A stretch of DNA of 62,850 bases, taken from positions 1 through 62,850 of the IMG/VR virus record IMGVR_UViG_3300030399_000011. One strand, given 5' to 3'. The notes beneath the pieces are model-generated. The model ran no database searches. It was given only the letters and a program-made list of their open reading frames with translations, and was not told the DNA's origin. Within the stretch, counting starts at the first letter, position 1. Every line of letters starts with the position of its first letter. The position numbers and the translations under genes were made by a program. Positions 37,553-47,371 of the stretch are shown in pieces. The DNA comes from a virus.

Positions 37553-37911
37553 TCCTCAATCTCCACCTGAAACGCGCCGATGTACTGGGCTGGAATCCCT
37601 CGGCCATTCCAAACGTTGCCCGCCCTTCCCTCCACCTCGCTTTTGCTATCCCCGACTGCGCCAGCGATATAGGTGCACGATTCGGCGTCGCGGTAGAGGT
37701 TGACGAAGAACCTGCGCTTGCACGGTCTCATGCGCAGTTGGTCGGCGTCCTTGATCGAGCAGCAGCCGTTCTCGAACTGAATCATGATTTGTGATTCTTG
37801 AGTTGTTCCGACGAAATGAACGTCAGTCCACGTGTACCGGCCTTTCTCGTCGTAGAAATTGACTTGAATCGGCTCACCGCGCTTGGCTGCCTCAAGGTCG
37901 AATGGCTTCAT
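37549..37911 (-). CDS. hypothetical phage protein, 120 aa
   Basis: Begins MKPFDLEAAKRGEPIQVNFY, an opening shared by many phage proteins of unknown function. Beta-rich (VHFVGTTQESQIMIQFENGC, RFFVNLYRD). Overlaps its neighbours by 4 bases on each side. Confidence 0.65.
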   Translation of the reverse strand: MKPFDLEAAKRGEPIQVNFYDEKGRYTWTDVHFVGTTQESQIMIQFENGCCSIKDADQLRMRPCKRRFFVNLYRDAESCTYIAGAVGDSKSEVEGRAGNVWNGRGIPAQYIGAFQVEIEE

Positions 37912-38150
37912 CGCTCTTCTCCTGTCACACCGAGAAACTCATAATTGATGCTGCCCACATCCCACATGTCGGCGTCGCGCGCGGGCTTGCATGCGGGCAT
38001 GGGCGGCGGTTCCCGGCGAGTAGGCGGAAGCGCACGCGCTTTCGGTGTGCTCAAAGGGCGCCGCAATTTCAAAGTTGCGAACACGATGCAGGCGATCAGC
38101 GAAGACCCCCACCACCCGACGATGAAACCAAATAGGAATGGATGACTCAT
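37908..38150 (-). CDS. single-helix membrane protein, 80 aa
   Basis: MSHPFLFGFIVGWWGSSLIA, continuing CIVFATLKLRRP, forms one membrane helix followed by a Pro/Arg-rich soluble tail. ATG 38150 chosen; the longer frame is Arg-rich noise. The role is unknown. Confidence 0.6.
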   Translation of the reverse strand: MSHPFLFGFIVGWWGSSLIACIVFATLKLRRPLSTPKARALPPTRREPPPMPACKPARDADMWDVGSINYEFLGVTGEER

Positions 38151-38151
38151 C

Positions 38152-38337
38152 TCAATGCTCGCAAAGGCTAGAATCGGCCGACGCGCCGCACGCCAAACAC
38201 TGCCGAGCCTTGGTCGTGTCCGGATAGAACGCCATACACGCCTCATCGGCGCCAGTCGTCTGGAATCGCGGACTGGTGCGACTCAGGCAATCGTCGTTGA
38301 GGCGGTCGAAGTATTCGCAGTCACCGCAGGTTTTCAT
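38152..38337 (-). CDS. Cys-rich zinc-binding protein, 61 aa
   Basis: MKTCGDCEYFDRLNDDCLSR, then ACMAFYPDTTKARQCLACGA. Two CxxC pairs plus further Cys suggest one or two zinc sites. Common type of small phage early protein. Overlaps the next upstream gene by 4 bases. Confidence 0.65.
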   Translation of the reverse strand: MKTCGDCEYFDRLNDDCLSRTSPRFQTTGADEACMAFYPDTTKARQCLACGASADSSLCEH

Positions 38338-38570
38338 GCCGCCTCCACATATTCAAGCCATTGACGCTTGGTCCAGCGCAGCCAGTGCTTCGGGTGACCG
38401 AGCATCTCGTCGTATGAAGGCAGCCGGTTATAGGCCTTGGGCCACAGATGGTCCGTATCAATGAAGTGCATTTTGATGCGATAGGTCATGTCATTTCTTG
38501 CCATCAAGAAGAAGAAAAGGACGCCTACCGCGTATGCGGCGTACAAAATAATCTCGTTGAGAGTGCTCAT
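38334..38570 (-). CDS. membrane-anchored phage protein, 78 aa
   Basis: N-terminal membrane helix EIILYAAYAVGVLFFFLMAR, then a charged Trp-rich tail (LGHPKHWLRWTKRQWLEYVE). Flanked by overlapping genes on both sides. Confidence 0.62.
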   Translation of the reverse strand: MSTLNEIILYAAYAVGVLFFFLMARNDMTYRIKMHFIDTDHLWPKAYNRLPSYDEMLGHPKHWLRWTKRQWLEYVEAA

Positions 38571-38737
38571 GGCAGGTCCTTAATCTGAGCGCCACCGGCC
38601 AGCACTCCGAACAGCGCCGCGAGCACGAAAATGATTGGAGCGGTCGCCCCGTCAGCGCCCTTCGTGGCGTAAGCGGCAGATCCAGCGGCCACAGCGGCCG
38701 CGAAGGTTATCGCGCCTTGGGTTATGGATTTGTTCAT
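38567..38737 (-). CDS. small two-helix membrane protein, 56 aa
   Basis: MNKSITQGAITFAAAVAAGS and APIIFVLAALFGVLAGGAQI give two hydrophobic helices. ATGA overlaps at both ends place it firmly in the operon. Function unknown. Confidence 0.65.
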   Translation of the reverse strand: MNKSITQGAITFAAAVAAGSAAYATKGADGATAPIIFVLAALFGVLAGGAQIKDLP

Positions 38738-39327
38738 GCCGCGCCCATCATTTCAAGCGCATGATTGCGCAGGCTTAGCGCTTCGTCTACCGTCGGCTTG
38801 CGCGACTCCGGATAGTCCATGCGCGATCCCTTTCGGAGATAGACCGTCGACCTCTCGGTGGTATCGCTGAACTGGACCAAACCGAGCAGTACCGGTCCCG
38901 CTGGCACAACCAAGGTGTGAATGTCAGTCGTGCTGCACCAATAGCTGCTACCGGCTTCGTGCAACTCAAGCGCCGGCACTCCAAGACCGACTGCCCCGAT
39001 GTCGATGAGGCTCCGATCTTCCGGCGAATACTGGAAGCGGTCATATCCGGCGCCGCTGGCCTCGCAAAACCGGGCGTGAATCAAGCGACCGGCAAGAACA
39101 GTGCTTTTGAACGCATACCGGTGCGTGTGCGGAGTCACAAGGTACGTGTTCGGCACTTGTCGGAACATGCGCGCCGTGTCGATGAAATACAGCTTCATGG
39201 TGAGCTTTGGCGAGCGGTGTAGGCACAGATAATCCATGCCGTCGACGTGATGATTGAGTACCGAGTGCTGCGCCGCCGCCTCGCAGTCGAGCTCGTCCAG
39301 CAGACGTATGAAACTAGTCGAATTCAT
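38734..39327 (-). CDS. cupin-like phage protein, 197 aa
   Basis: LVTPHTHRYAFKSTVLAGRL and YWCSTTDIHTLVVPAGPVLL look like the two cupin half-motifs (HxH with a distal Glu or His), with a barrel-like strand pattern between. KLYFIDTARMFRQVPNTYLV precedes. Possible metal binding through His residues; no enzyme activity can be assigned. ATG 39327 chosen over the longer frame. Confidence 0.5.
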   Translation of the reverse strand: MNSTSFIRLLDELDCEAAAQHSVLNHHVDGMDYLCLHRSPKLTMKLYFIDTARMFRQVPNTYLVTPHTHRYAFKSTVLAGRLIHARFCEASGAGYDRFQYSPEDRSLIDIGAVGLGVPALELHEAGSSYWCSTTDIHTLVVPAGPVLLGLVQFSDTTERSTVYLRKGSRMDYPESRKPTVDEALSLRNHALEMMGAA

Positions 39328-39791
39328 GTCGCCTCCAATTCTGGTTGTGCCATCCCCATCTTCGCCGCCCGTCGCGGCTCCCATATCTCAAACGCCCGAT
39401 CCCACGCCACAAACTTTTCCTCTTGATCCGCACCGCTCTGGTCGATGAAAACGTGGCATGTCGCGCAGCCCGGAACCGTGTACCGATGTTCTGCGGTAAT
39501 GCCCATTCCTTTGCCGTGGCGGCCTTGATTCGAATGACAATCAACCACCGTGCGCCAGTCGCCGCAGCACACGCCCTCGATGCGTAGATAGCAGGGCTCG
39601 CCTTTGCACGCGGCAATGTATTTGGCATCCAGCCCAACTACCGAACGCCGACGCTTGCGCGAGCGCTTCATCCCGCTGCGCACCACTTCGCCGCTATGCG
39701 GATTGAGCGAGCGCGCTGGCTGGCGCTTGAAGCCGGTGCGGGTGAGCTGCGAGGTGCCGCGATTCATTGGGGTTTTGCGGGTGAGGGTCAT
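39324..39791 (-). CDS. DUF1364-type nuclease
   Basis: 155 residues. Basic N-terminus (MNRGTSQLTRTGFKRQPARS). C-terminal signature CYLRIEGVCCGDWRTVVDCH, HGKGMGITAEHRYTVPGCAT and CHVFIDQ, which is the DUF1364 HNH-like fold with paired Cys and His. Members occur in the nin-like region of lambdoid phages and probably cut branched or single-stranded DNA. Confidence 0.75.
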   Translation of the reverse strand: MTLTRKTPMNRGTSQLTRTGFKRQPARSLNPHSGEVVRSGMKRSRKRRRSVVGLDAKYIAACKGEPCYLRIEGVCCGDWRTVVDCHSNQGRHGKGMGITAEHRYTVPGCATCHVFIDQSGADQEEKFVAWDRAFEIWEPRRAAKMGMAQPELEAT

Positions 39792-39991
39792 AGCTTCGCC
39801 GCCGCGCGCACAATCGCCAGCTCGCAATCCGCTTGCGTCCTGAACCACTCAGCCTTCAGGAGTTCGGCGGCTGCTTCCATCCCGGCCTTGTAGCCGTGGG
39901 CGTACAGCATGAACTGGACATGCTCAGTCGCCGGTCCTTCAGCGATACGCTCGGCATTAAACTGATCGAGAAACTTTTTCTTGAGATTCAC
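39788..39991 (-). CDS. hypothetical phage protein, 67 aa, GTG start
   Basis: Starts at GTG 39991, supported by GGGAGG 7 bases upstream and by a GTGA overlap with the previous stop. NLKKKFLDQFNAERIAEGPA then a helical YAHGYKAGMEAAAELLKAEW. Not recognised. Confidence 0.6.
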   Translation of the reverse strand: MNLKKKFLDQFNAERIAEGPATEHVQFMLYAHGYKAGMEAAAELLKAEWFRTQADCELAIVRAAAKL

Positions 39992-40155
39992 GGCATAACC
40001 TCCCAAACCCACCGAATGACACCAGCCACAGTCAAGATCAGCCCGACCAAAAATAACCCCAGTTGCATGTGAGCGCGCCAATCCCATTTGCTGAATCGGA
40101 CTATTTCGGCCCATATCCACCAGGCGACGAAAAAGGAGAGGCCGGTTGCGGTCAT
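39988..40155 (-). CDS. small two-helix membrane protein, 55 aa
   Basis: MTATGLSFFVAWWIWAEIVR and LGLFLVGLILTVAGVIRWVW. Coupled on both sides (ATGA upstream, GTGA downstream). Very Trp-rich. Function unknown. Confidence 0.65.
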   Translation of the reverse strand: MTATGLSFFVAWWIWAEIVRFSKWDWRAHMQLGLFLVGLILTVAGVIRWVWEVMP

Positions 40156-40499
40156 GGAATCACCTTATGTTCAGCTCTTGCGTTGGCAGACAGAGACCTC
40201 CACGCCTCGATCTTTGCCTGTGCGGCTACCAATCTCCACCGAAGGGCCTCCTCTGCCTCTACGGCCTCTCTTAGGCCCTCTAGAATCGATATGTAGGACG
40301 GGTCTGCGTATGCTTCCCGCTCTTGGATCACCGCCGACTTGTGACCGGCCGATTCAGCGGCGCGCATCCCTAATGCCTTTTGGGTTTTACGGAATTGCTC
40401 CAGATAAACCCGAGCGGCTTTGGCTTGCGCGTACTCTGGCGCCTTGTCCCGGATGAAGTCGAGACATTTGAAAATGTTGATTTCGCTTTCTTCGCTCAT
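40152..40499 (-). CDS. helical phage protein, 115 aa
   Basis: FIRDKAPEYAQAKAARVYLE, QKALGMRAAESAGHKSAVIQ and ILEGLREAVEAEEALRWRLV form a long helical, coiled-coil-like protein found in many Burkholderia-type phages next to replication genes. Possibly a recombination or replication accessory factor. Confidence 0.65.
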   Translation of the reverse strand: MSEESEINIFKCLDFIRDKAPEYAQAKAARVYLEQFRKTQKALGMRAAESAGHKSAVIQEREAYADPSYISILEGLREAVEAEEALRWRLVAAQAKIEAWRSLSANARAEHKVIP

Positions 40500-40879
40500 G
40501 CAATCACCCGATAGGCGACGATCGCCCAGCTATCGGACCGCCCATACTTCGCATCCGGCGCCCTCCAGTCCCACATCGACGGGAAATTGTCCGGCTTGGG
40601 CTCGGTGCCATTTGCAAATCGAACTTGGACGGGAGCGCCATCATCATTCACCGGACATTCCCCACCACTCCAAGGGATCCAGCCGTCGGCACTCTGCTCC
40701 GTCAGTCCACGCCAAGTTTGATTCTGATTACCAAGCGGCTCGCCATCCTGTTTATCGAACCACCGGCCATCCCACCAAACGCGCGACTCATAGATCCAGC
40801 CAGCATCGAAATTGGCCGCGTCGTACCAACCAGCACGAATAGGCTTTGATTCGGGCGGATACCACTCGGTTACGCTCAT
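40496..40879 (-). CDS. Trp-rich phage protein, 127 aa
   Basis: MSVTEWYPPESKPIRAGWYD, RVWWDGRWFDKQDGEPLGNQ, WRGLTEQSADGWIPWSGGE. Similar W-Y-D and WRGL patterns recur in the genes at 42838 and 43085, so the three are probably related. ATG 40879 gives a TGATG junction; GTG 40882 is possible. Confidence 0.6.
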   Translation of the reverse strand: MSVTEWYPPESKPIRAGWYDAANFDAGWIYESRVWWDGRWFDKQDGEPLGNQNQTWRGLTEQSADGWIPWSGGECPVNDDGAPVQVRFANGTEPKPDNFPSMWDWRAPDAKYGRSDSWAIVAYRVIA

Positions 40880-41082
40880 CACAGCACCCCGGGATTATTT
40901 GCCACGAACAACGCTGCCATCGCATCGCGCAACGCATCAGCCGCATCTTCGCCGCGCATGGCAGTGACCTCGGTGAGATATTGCTTGCGCTGGCTTAGCG
41001 GCCGGCTAATCAGGTCGCGCACCTCGCGGGCGAATGCGTCGGCGGCGGCGGTTTTGGGATTGAGGTTTTGGCGGGCGTTCAT
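40879..41082 (-). CDS. hypothetical phage protein, 67 aa
   Basis: MNARQNLNPKTAAADAFARE then LISRPLSQRKQYLTEVTAMR, helical. ATG 41082 overlaps the methyltransferase stop by 4 bases. Function unknown. Confidence 0.6.
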   Translation of the reverse strand: MNARQNLNPKTAAADAFAREVRDLISRPLSQRKQYLTEVTAMRGEDAADALRDAMAALFVANNPGVL

Positions 41083-41840
41083 AGTGCGAATCCCATCTGT
41101 TCGGTTTTTGGTGCTTCTGGCTCGAATAGCGATTCCTGGCGCTGGGCGTCTTCGATGCGTCGGCAGGCTATTTCGAAGTACTTGGGTTCGCGCTCGATGC
41201 CAATGAATTTCCGGCCCAGCCGCATGGCAGCGACGCCTGTCGTCCCGGAACCCATGAACGGGTCTAGTGCGCACTTTTCGGGCGCGACCAGTGCAGACAC
41301 CAAATGTTCCATGACAGAAAGCGGCTTCTGGGTTGGATGACCAGCTTTCTCGGAATTCCCGGCACGCAATGCATCCGCGACCATGGCGTTGCGGCGCGAT
41401 GGGTTCGCATCTGCGAAATAAGAGCCAGCGTCATAACCCAGGCACGCGACTTCGAAAGCAGACGGCCAGCGATTCCCCGGCATCGCAGGAGGCGGGCACA
41501 GCTTCACCCATGACCACGGCTTCGGCGTCATACCAGCTTGGCGAAATACCTCGCGGGAGATCTCAAGGGTGTCGAACCCAGCGAAAGCGAATGCATTGCC
41601 GGGGCGATTCAGAACATCCAACGAACCGATCAACGCGTCGCGAATCAGCCCATGCGTTTCCGGACCATCCCAATCCCATTGGAGCTTTCGCGATCCATCC
41701 AAGCGTTTCTGCTCGCCAAAGTCGTGGACGATCCCATATGGCGGATCAGTAATCACCGCATCCACGCGATCGAGCGTCGGCAGGATTTCGCGGCAATCGC
41801 CCAGATACAGCATCGCATCGCCTATGATTTCAGTTCTCAT
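41079..41840 (-). CDS. DNA methyltransferase (DPPY, beta class)
   Basis: 253 residues. Catalytic motif VDAVITDPPYGIVHDF near residue 30 and the SAM-binding motif LDPFMGSGTTGVAAM near the C-terminus give the beta-class order (IV before I). NSEKAGHPTQKPLSVMEHLV precedes motif I, as usual. DPPY suggests N6-adenine or N4-cytosine methylation. No restriction partner is nearby, so it is an orphan enzyme, perhaps protecting phage DNA from host restriction. Recognition sequence unknown. Confidence 0.88.
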   Translation of the reverse strand: MRTEIIGDAMLYLGDCREILPTLDRVDAVITDPPYGIVHDFGEQKRLDGSRKLQWDWDGPETHGLIRDALIGSLDVLNRPGNAFAFAGFDTLEISREVFRQAGMTPKPWSWVKLCPPPAMPGNRWPSAFEVACLGYDAGSYFADANPSRRNAMVADALRAGNSEKAGHPTQKPLSVMEHLVSALVAPEKCALDPFMGSGTTGVAAMRLGRKFIGIEREPKYFEIACRRIEDAQRQESLFEPEAPKTEQMGFAL

Positions 41841-42169
41841 CGCGCACCCCGCCCAAGCCGCGCCAACTCCTGAAACTCCCGATTCCCCCGGTCATAGCCC
41901 GTCAACTCGCCAACCTGCCAGCGATGCACTTGCGGCGCCTTTTTCTCGACCGGCTTCGGCTCAGTTCCCGCCACGCAATACCGCGTCGACACCTTGTAGC
42001 CTTCGCCGATCTTCACGCCAACGATCAGGCCTGCGCGGATGGCAGCGGTGAGCGTGGGCGTAATTGCCTTGGCGCTGCAGCCGAACAACTTGCCGAGGTC
42101 AGTCATCGTGTGCGCCTTACCGGGCGTCATGCGCTCGACTAGGCTGCCTGCGGATAGATCAGCGTTCAT
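41837..42169 (-). CDS. winged-helix-like DNA-binding protein, 110 aa
   Basis: VERMTPGKAHTMTDLGKLFG, then SAKAITPTLTAAIRAGLIVG, reads as a helix-turn-helix with a following wing. C-terminal HRWQVGELTGYDRGNREFQE. ATG 42169 chosen. First of three adjacent small HTH proteins. Confidence 0.55.
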   Translation of the reverse strand: MNADLSAGSLVERMTPGKAHTMTDLGKLFGCSAKAITPTLTAAIRAGLIVGVKIGEGYKVSTRYCVAGTEPKPVEKKAPQVHRWQVGELTGYDRGNREFQELARLGRGAR

Positions 42170-42495
42170 GCTGCGACTCCTATGTTCGATCCATTCCCGC
42201 GCCGACACATCTCAAAAAAGCACTGGCGCAGCAAATCGTTACCCTCTGCGTTGCGAACCGGCCGCTCGGCTGCGAGTCGGAAGCACAATGCGTTCGTGTG
42301 TCTGCGGCGTCCGTATTCGCGACGGATGATTCCGTCGGCCTCAAATTCGAGAAGTCGATTGCGTGCGGTTTTGCCAGTCAAGCCGGATAGTCCGGCGAAT
42401 TCCTCGATTGACAAGACTTCGCCGGGTTTCAGGAACTTGAACACGTCGACCTCGATGCGGGTGCGCCCGAGCTTTTTGCGAGGCTTGCGAGTCAT
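42166..42495 (-). CDS. winged-helix protein, 109 aa
   Basis: Basic N-terminus (MTRKPRKKLGRTRIEVDVFK), then LKPGEVLSIEEFAGLSGLTG and KTARNRLLEFEADGIIRREY, a clear winged HTH. The overlapping neighbours also look like HTH proteins. A replication or regulatory role is possible. Confidence 0.6.
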   Translation of the reverse strand: MTRKPRKKLGRTRIEVDVFKFLKPGEVLSIEEFAGLSGLTGKTARNRLLEFEADGIIRREYGRRRHTNALCFRLAAERPVRNAEGNDLLRQCFFEMCRRGNGSNIGVAA

Positions 42496-42845
42496 AGAGC
42501 CACCATCCTGCTAAAAGCATTGATCAAATCCGTAGGCGCGCGCGAGGCTTGTTCGGCATGCCGAGTTACGACCGAGCGCGCCAGCGGGGCCGGTGCATGT
42601 TGAATGACCGCCCTTGTCACTGGAAACGGTTTAAGCGTGCGGAAATAATGCGTCGCCTCGCGTCCCGTAATCGAGTCCGCGAACTTATCCGGCCAGCCAC
42701 CGACGTAACCATCCTTCAGCAGTCGATCGAGCGACTTGTTGATCGTGTTTGCCGGTGCGTCGACGTCACGGAAAATCTCATTGCGCGACGCCAGATGCGC
42801 GACTTGCAAATATCTCGTGATCTGGTCTCGTACTGAATCAGTCAT
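42492..42845 (-). CDS. winged-helix protein, 117 aa
   Basis: MTDSVRDQITRYLQVAHLAS, RNEIFRDVDAPANTINKSLD and LLKDGYVGGWPDKF give a winged HTH. ATG 42845 overlaps the upstream gene by 8 bases. Third member of the small HTH group. Confidence 0.58.
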   Translation of the reverse strand: MTDSVRDQITRYLQVAHLASRNEIFRDVDAPANTINKSLDRLLKDGYVGGWPDKFADSITGREATHYFRTLKPFPVTRAVIQHAPAPLARSVVTRHAEQASRAPTDLINAFSRMVAL

Positions 42846-43092
42846 GATTTGCTCCCTTTGCAGGATCGGATGCGAGGCCGCGCCATGCTTCGTCCCGGTC
42901 CAAGTAAGCAACTCCCCCGTTCAGACCAAAGCACGATTTGACGATTTTCTCGCCATTTTCTTCAAGCATCCACCAATTGGAGGCGCCATCGAAATATCGG
43001 AGTTCGGCTTCCCCGACCGAGAACCGCGTTTCATACCATCCTTTTCGGCTCGGCAAAATATCAGCAGCGAACCACCCTGTTAATTCAGCCAT
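42838..43092 (-). CDS. Trp-rich phage protein, 84 aa
   Basis: GWFAADILPSRKGWYETRFS, RYFDGASNWWMLEENGEK, EAWRGLASDP. The same W-Y and WRGL pattern as the proteins at 40496 and 43085, suggesting duplication. Function unknown. Confidence 0.6.
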   Translation of the reverse strand: MAELTGWFAADILPSRKGWYETRFSVGEAELRYFDGASNWWMLEENGEKIVKSCFGLNGGVAYLDRDEAWRGLASDPAKGANHD

Positions 43093-43318
43093 GATTCACC
43101 TCCGGCTTATTCGCCAGCCCGCGCCAGCGTTTGTTTTGAGCACCAGCAGTGCCACATATCGCAGCGGCTTCCGGCGTCGAGTACTGGTTGCCCCAGCGGC
43201 CACCGACCCAGCGTGAGAAGCCCTTATCCAGGCCATCAACAAACTCGGTCGCGTAGACGCCGGGGTGGACAGGGCGCATGTCTGGTCCAAACCAATCGGT
43301 CAGCTCTTGTTCCATCAT
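43085..43318 (-). CDS. Trp-rich phage protein, 77 aa
   Basis: MMEQELTDWFGPDMRPVHPG, then SRWVGGRWGNQYSTPEAAAI and KRWRGLANKPE. GGAG precedes ATG 43318. Paralogue of the two other WRGL proteins. Confidence 0.6.
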   Translation of the reverse strand: MMEQELTDWFGPDMRPVHPGVYATEFVDGLDKGFSRWVGGRWGNQYSTPEAAAICGTAGAQNKRWRGLANKPEVNHG

Positions 43319-43674
43319 TTGGTCTCCAATATCTGAAAGCCCATCACCGCCATGAGGTGTCGCTTTATGCGGTAGCCTTCGGTTATCTTTCCCTTCACGT
43401 CTTCGATTACCCATTGCGGTCCATCGTCATAGGCGAAGTCAGCGATATATTTCAACGCCGGCCGTTTTCTGCCCTTGATCGAAACGGCCGGCGCCAGCTT
43501 GAATTCGACTTGCCGAACCAAATTGCGGATCTTCCCGGCGCTTTGAAGCAGCTTCAATTCTTGCCAGCGCGCGTATTCGCGCTTGCTGTCGAACTTCAGG
43601 CCATCCATCACAACCACCTTGTTGCGGTATTTGGTCGGCTTCGCTGCGGCTTTGGTGGGGGGGCGGAGGGTCAT
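43315..43674 (-). CDS. DUF1064 endonuclease-like protein
   Basis: 119 residues. KYRNKVVVMDGLKFDSKREY, LQSAGKIRNLVRQVEFKLAP and YIADFAYDDGPQWVIEDVKG match the DUF1064 / PD-(D/E)XK fold, with E in SKREY, D in ADF and ExK in EDVKG as likely active-site residues. Probably resolves branched DNA, analogous to RusA/Rap in other phages. Confidence 0.82.
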   Translation of the reverse strand: MTLRPPTKAAAKPTKYRNKVVVMDGLKFDSKREYARWQELKLLQSAGKIRNLVRQVEFKLAPAVSIKGRKRPALKYIADFAYDDGPQWVIEDVKGKITEGYRIKRHLMAVMGFQILETK

Positions 43675-44364
43675 GCTTCGACGCCTGTCACGTTGAATAT
43701 CGCCTCGCGCGCGATCCGCAGTTTGTTCAGCGGAACTTTTCCGCCAGCCTGGTTGTCTTCAACGATCCGCCGTGCCCAACCGATGTTTCCCATGACCTCG
43801 CGCACGGATTTGGCCGGCGTGTACGCTTTGCGGGCGATGGCATCGATGCGTAACCGGTCTTGCTCCATCTGCTCGGGCGTTTTTTCGGGCGCTTCCAGGC
43901 GGGCTACGCGGGGCGGAACCGGCAATACCTCGCCGCTCAAAACGACTTTCAGCGCGCGCTCAAACAGCGGCTTGATCTGGCTAAACGTCTGGCCTAGCAT
44001 GTCGCGCTCGCCCACCTTGATCGCTGCCCAGTAAAACGCCGCATTACTCCACTGGTCTTCGCCCTGCTGCCGAAGCCGAATTTGTTCGATGGCTTCGTAA
44101 ATCGCGGCATCGATGTTGACCGACGGCTTGCAGATTTCCAGAAACTCGCCCCACGTCGGTGGCCACTTGAGGCGCTCGGCGGCTTTCAGGCCAGCGCGAA
44201 CGTCAGCCATTTTCAAATCGTTGGCGCGAATCTTTTCCGCCCACACTCGCTTCATGTTCTCGATCCCGGTATCCAGTCCGTCTACCGTATGCCCGCTGCG
44301 GAACGCGTCCAGCAGCTTGTTGCCAAAGAGCCCATGCAGTTCGCCAAACAGCCAATCCATCGGG

Positions 44365-45377
<1,013 letters not shown>

Positions 45378-45381
<4 letters not shown>

Positions 45382-45791
45382 GCGATCTCCATGCGTGCCG
45401 CCGCGCGCCCAATCATCGTAATAGCCCGCTTAGCCGCACCCAGCGATTTGCGAGCCGCCTTACGGGCCTGAATGGCTTCGTGAGCGGCGAGGCAGTGCGG
45501 GCAGGCGGCGAGGTATTCGCGGATCTCAAAATCGCTCATCCAAACCTGATGGGGTTCGTACTGGTCGCCCTCAATCTTGGGTGTATAGGCTTCTTTCAGG
45601 TGCGTAGCGTCCCCGTGGTGTGCCGCTGCCTCTTCCCCGGTGCACGTCAGCCAGTCGGCGGGGAGGCGGTTGCCAGAGACGCCAGGGCAACGATCGAGCG
45701 CCTCACCCATCTCGAGCGTCAACCGCTTAATCTCGATGTGCAGCCGTGCATAGTCGGCGCAGGCGCGAAGGGCTTTATGTTCGGGGCTCAT
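45378..45791 (-). CDS. hypothetical phage protein, 137 aa
   Basis: MSPEHKALRACADYARLHIE, then CPGVSGNRLPADWLTCTGEE and AACPHCLAAHEAIQARKAAR. The spaced Cys residues (CPHC and two more) may bind zinc. Coupled by 4-base overlaps to its neighbours. Confidence 0.6.
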
Positions 45792-46849
45792 GCGATCTCC
45801 AATGCAAGGCCATGCTGGCGCAATCTGTCGCGCTGCAGCGGCTCATAAGCGGGGTTTAACTCGCAACCAATCCAGTGGCGCCCGAGCCGTTGTGCAACCG
45901 ATCCGGTCGTGCCGCTGCCGAAGAACGGATCAAATACGATGTCGCCAGGGCGAGAGCCGGCCATTACGCAGGGCTCGACCAGGGCTTCGGGGAACGTGGC
46001 GAAGTGCGCGCCGCTGTAAGATTGGGTGGCTATAGTCCAAACCGAACGCCGGTTACGGAAACCGTTCGGCAACGTATCGTCGCGGTCTGGCCGGTGAGTG
46101 CCGGTCGATTGGCCCGGGTGCACCGCTGCGCGCTTGCTGCTCTCGCGCTTGAAACTGTCGCGCGCAGTTACGCGACCCCGCGCCCGCTGCTCGGCGTCGG
46201 TACCGAAACCAAAGCCGACGCCGCGGGGCTCTATACCCATTACAGCAGGCTCCTTTACGGCGTCAGCATCGTAGAAGTACTGTTCCGATTTGGTCAGTAG
46301 AAAGAGGTATTCGTGCGCGGTCGTCGGGCGGTCAGTCACCGATTCAGGCATCGGATTGGGTTTGCTCCAAATGATGTCCCTGCGCAAATACCACCCCGCG
46401 TCCTGCAACGCGAACGCGAGGCGCCACGGCTGGCCCATCAAATCCTTTGCTTTGAGGCCCGGTGTGCGGGCGAGATTGCCGGTACCGGATGCGCGAATCT
46501 GCGCGGCCTTCACCTGGTTGGCGCTGATCGCCGAGACGTTCGGCGCATGTTTGCCAGCATGTTCACGGCTCTGCGCGCCCCACGATCCGGCGTAGGCGTC
46601 ACCCATGTTCACCCACGCGGTGCCGTCGTCGGCGAGCAGTTCGCGGCACAGTTCGAACACATCGACCAGACGAGCAATGAATTGCGGCAAAGTCGCTTCC
46701 TGCCCAATCTGCCCGTCAACGCCGTAATCCCGAAGGCCCCAATACGGCGGCGACGTGACGATCGTTTGCACCTTCACACCATCAGCGATCATGCGGCGCA
46801 TGGTGTCGCGGCAATCGCCGAAATGGCATTTATCGATCCATGCGTTCAT
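45788..46849 (-). CDS. DNA methyltransferase (SPPYW, beta class)
   Basis: 353 residues. Motif IV TSPPYWGLRDY near residue 33 and motif I VFDPFFGSGTTGSVAQRLG near the C-terminus. The SPPYW form is typical of N4-cytosine methylases, though adenine methylation is not excluded. The variable middle (about 120 residues, SKPNPMPESVTDRPTTAHEY and on) would carry sequence recognition. Second methyltransferase of the early operon, with no cognate nuclease seen. Confidence 0.88.
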   Translation of the reverse strand: MNAWIDKCHFGDCRDTMRRMIADGVKVQTIVTSPPYWGLRDYGVDGQIGQEATLPQFIARLVDVFELCRELLADDGTAWVNMGDAYAGSWGAQSREHAGKHAPNVSAISANQVKAAQIRASGTGNLARTPGLKAKDLMGQPWRLAFALQDAGWYLRRDIIWSKPNPMPESVTDRPTTAHEYLFLLTKSEQYFYDADAVKEPAVMGIEPRGVGFGFGTDAEQRARGRVTARDSFKRESSKRAAVHPGQSTGTHRPDRDDTLPNGFRNRRSVWTIATQSYSGAHFATFPEALVEPCVMAGSRPGDIVFDPFFGSGTTGSVAQRLGRHWIGCELNPAYEPLQRDRLRQHGLALEIA

Positions 46850-46907
46850 GCTTTTCCCGCTTTGTCAGTTCCCTTCCACGCATTCGCAAAAGGGCAAAAT
46901 TTTTTAG

Positions 46908-47318
46908 CTACGAAGCAACCCGGATTTTTGAATACAGCCGAAGCTCGACTTCACGCTCTCGCTCGATTGATTCGAGGCGATCACGCAAAACACGGTTCTC
47001 GCTCTCGAGATCGGTTTCGATACGACGCAGGCAACGCGGGTCGTAACCACGCTTGAGCAGCCAGTAATGCAACCACGCCTCCGACCCGCACGCGTCCATC
47101 AGCGCGTCCATGTGGGGCTCTGACAGCCTCGCCTGACCCGTCTGCACCTTCGAGAGCACCGCGGCATCCACGCCGATCTCAATGGCTACGCTCTTGTCTT
47201 GCAGGCCACTGTTTTTAAGCGTGTCGGCAATGACTTTCGCCTCGCTAGTCCAGGCGGGCCAGTCGATTTCACTGGTTGTTTTGAGCGGGCGCTTGACGCG
47301 CAAATCGAGGTCTGTCAT
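46908..47318 (-). CDS. CII-like transcription regulator, 136 aa
   Basis: HTH region SVAIEIGVDAAVLSKVQTGQ followed by helical DACGSEAWLHYWLLKRGYDP and a C-terminal coiled coil ESENRVLRDRLESIERERE. Order after Cro and a small membrane protein and before replication genes resembles lambda cII. Activator function is inferred. Confidence 0.62.
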   Translation of the reverse strand: MTDLDLRVKRPLKTTSEIDWPAWTSEAKVIADTLKNSGLQDKSVAIEIGVDAAVLSKVQTGQARLSEPHMDALMDACGSEAWLHYWLLKRGYDPRCLRRIETDLESENRVLRDRLESIEREREVELRLYSKIRVAS

Positions 47319-47371
47319 TGGAGGTCAAGTGAAATGACTGTGGTTGAAGGTCTGTTTTAGATTCAAATAAA

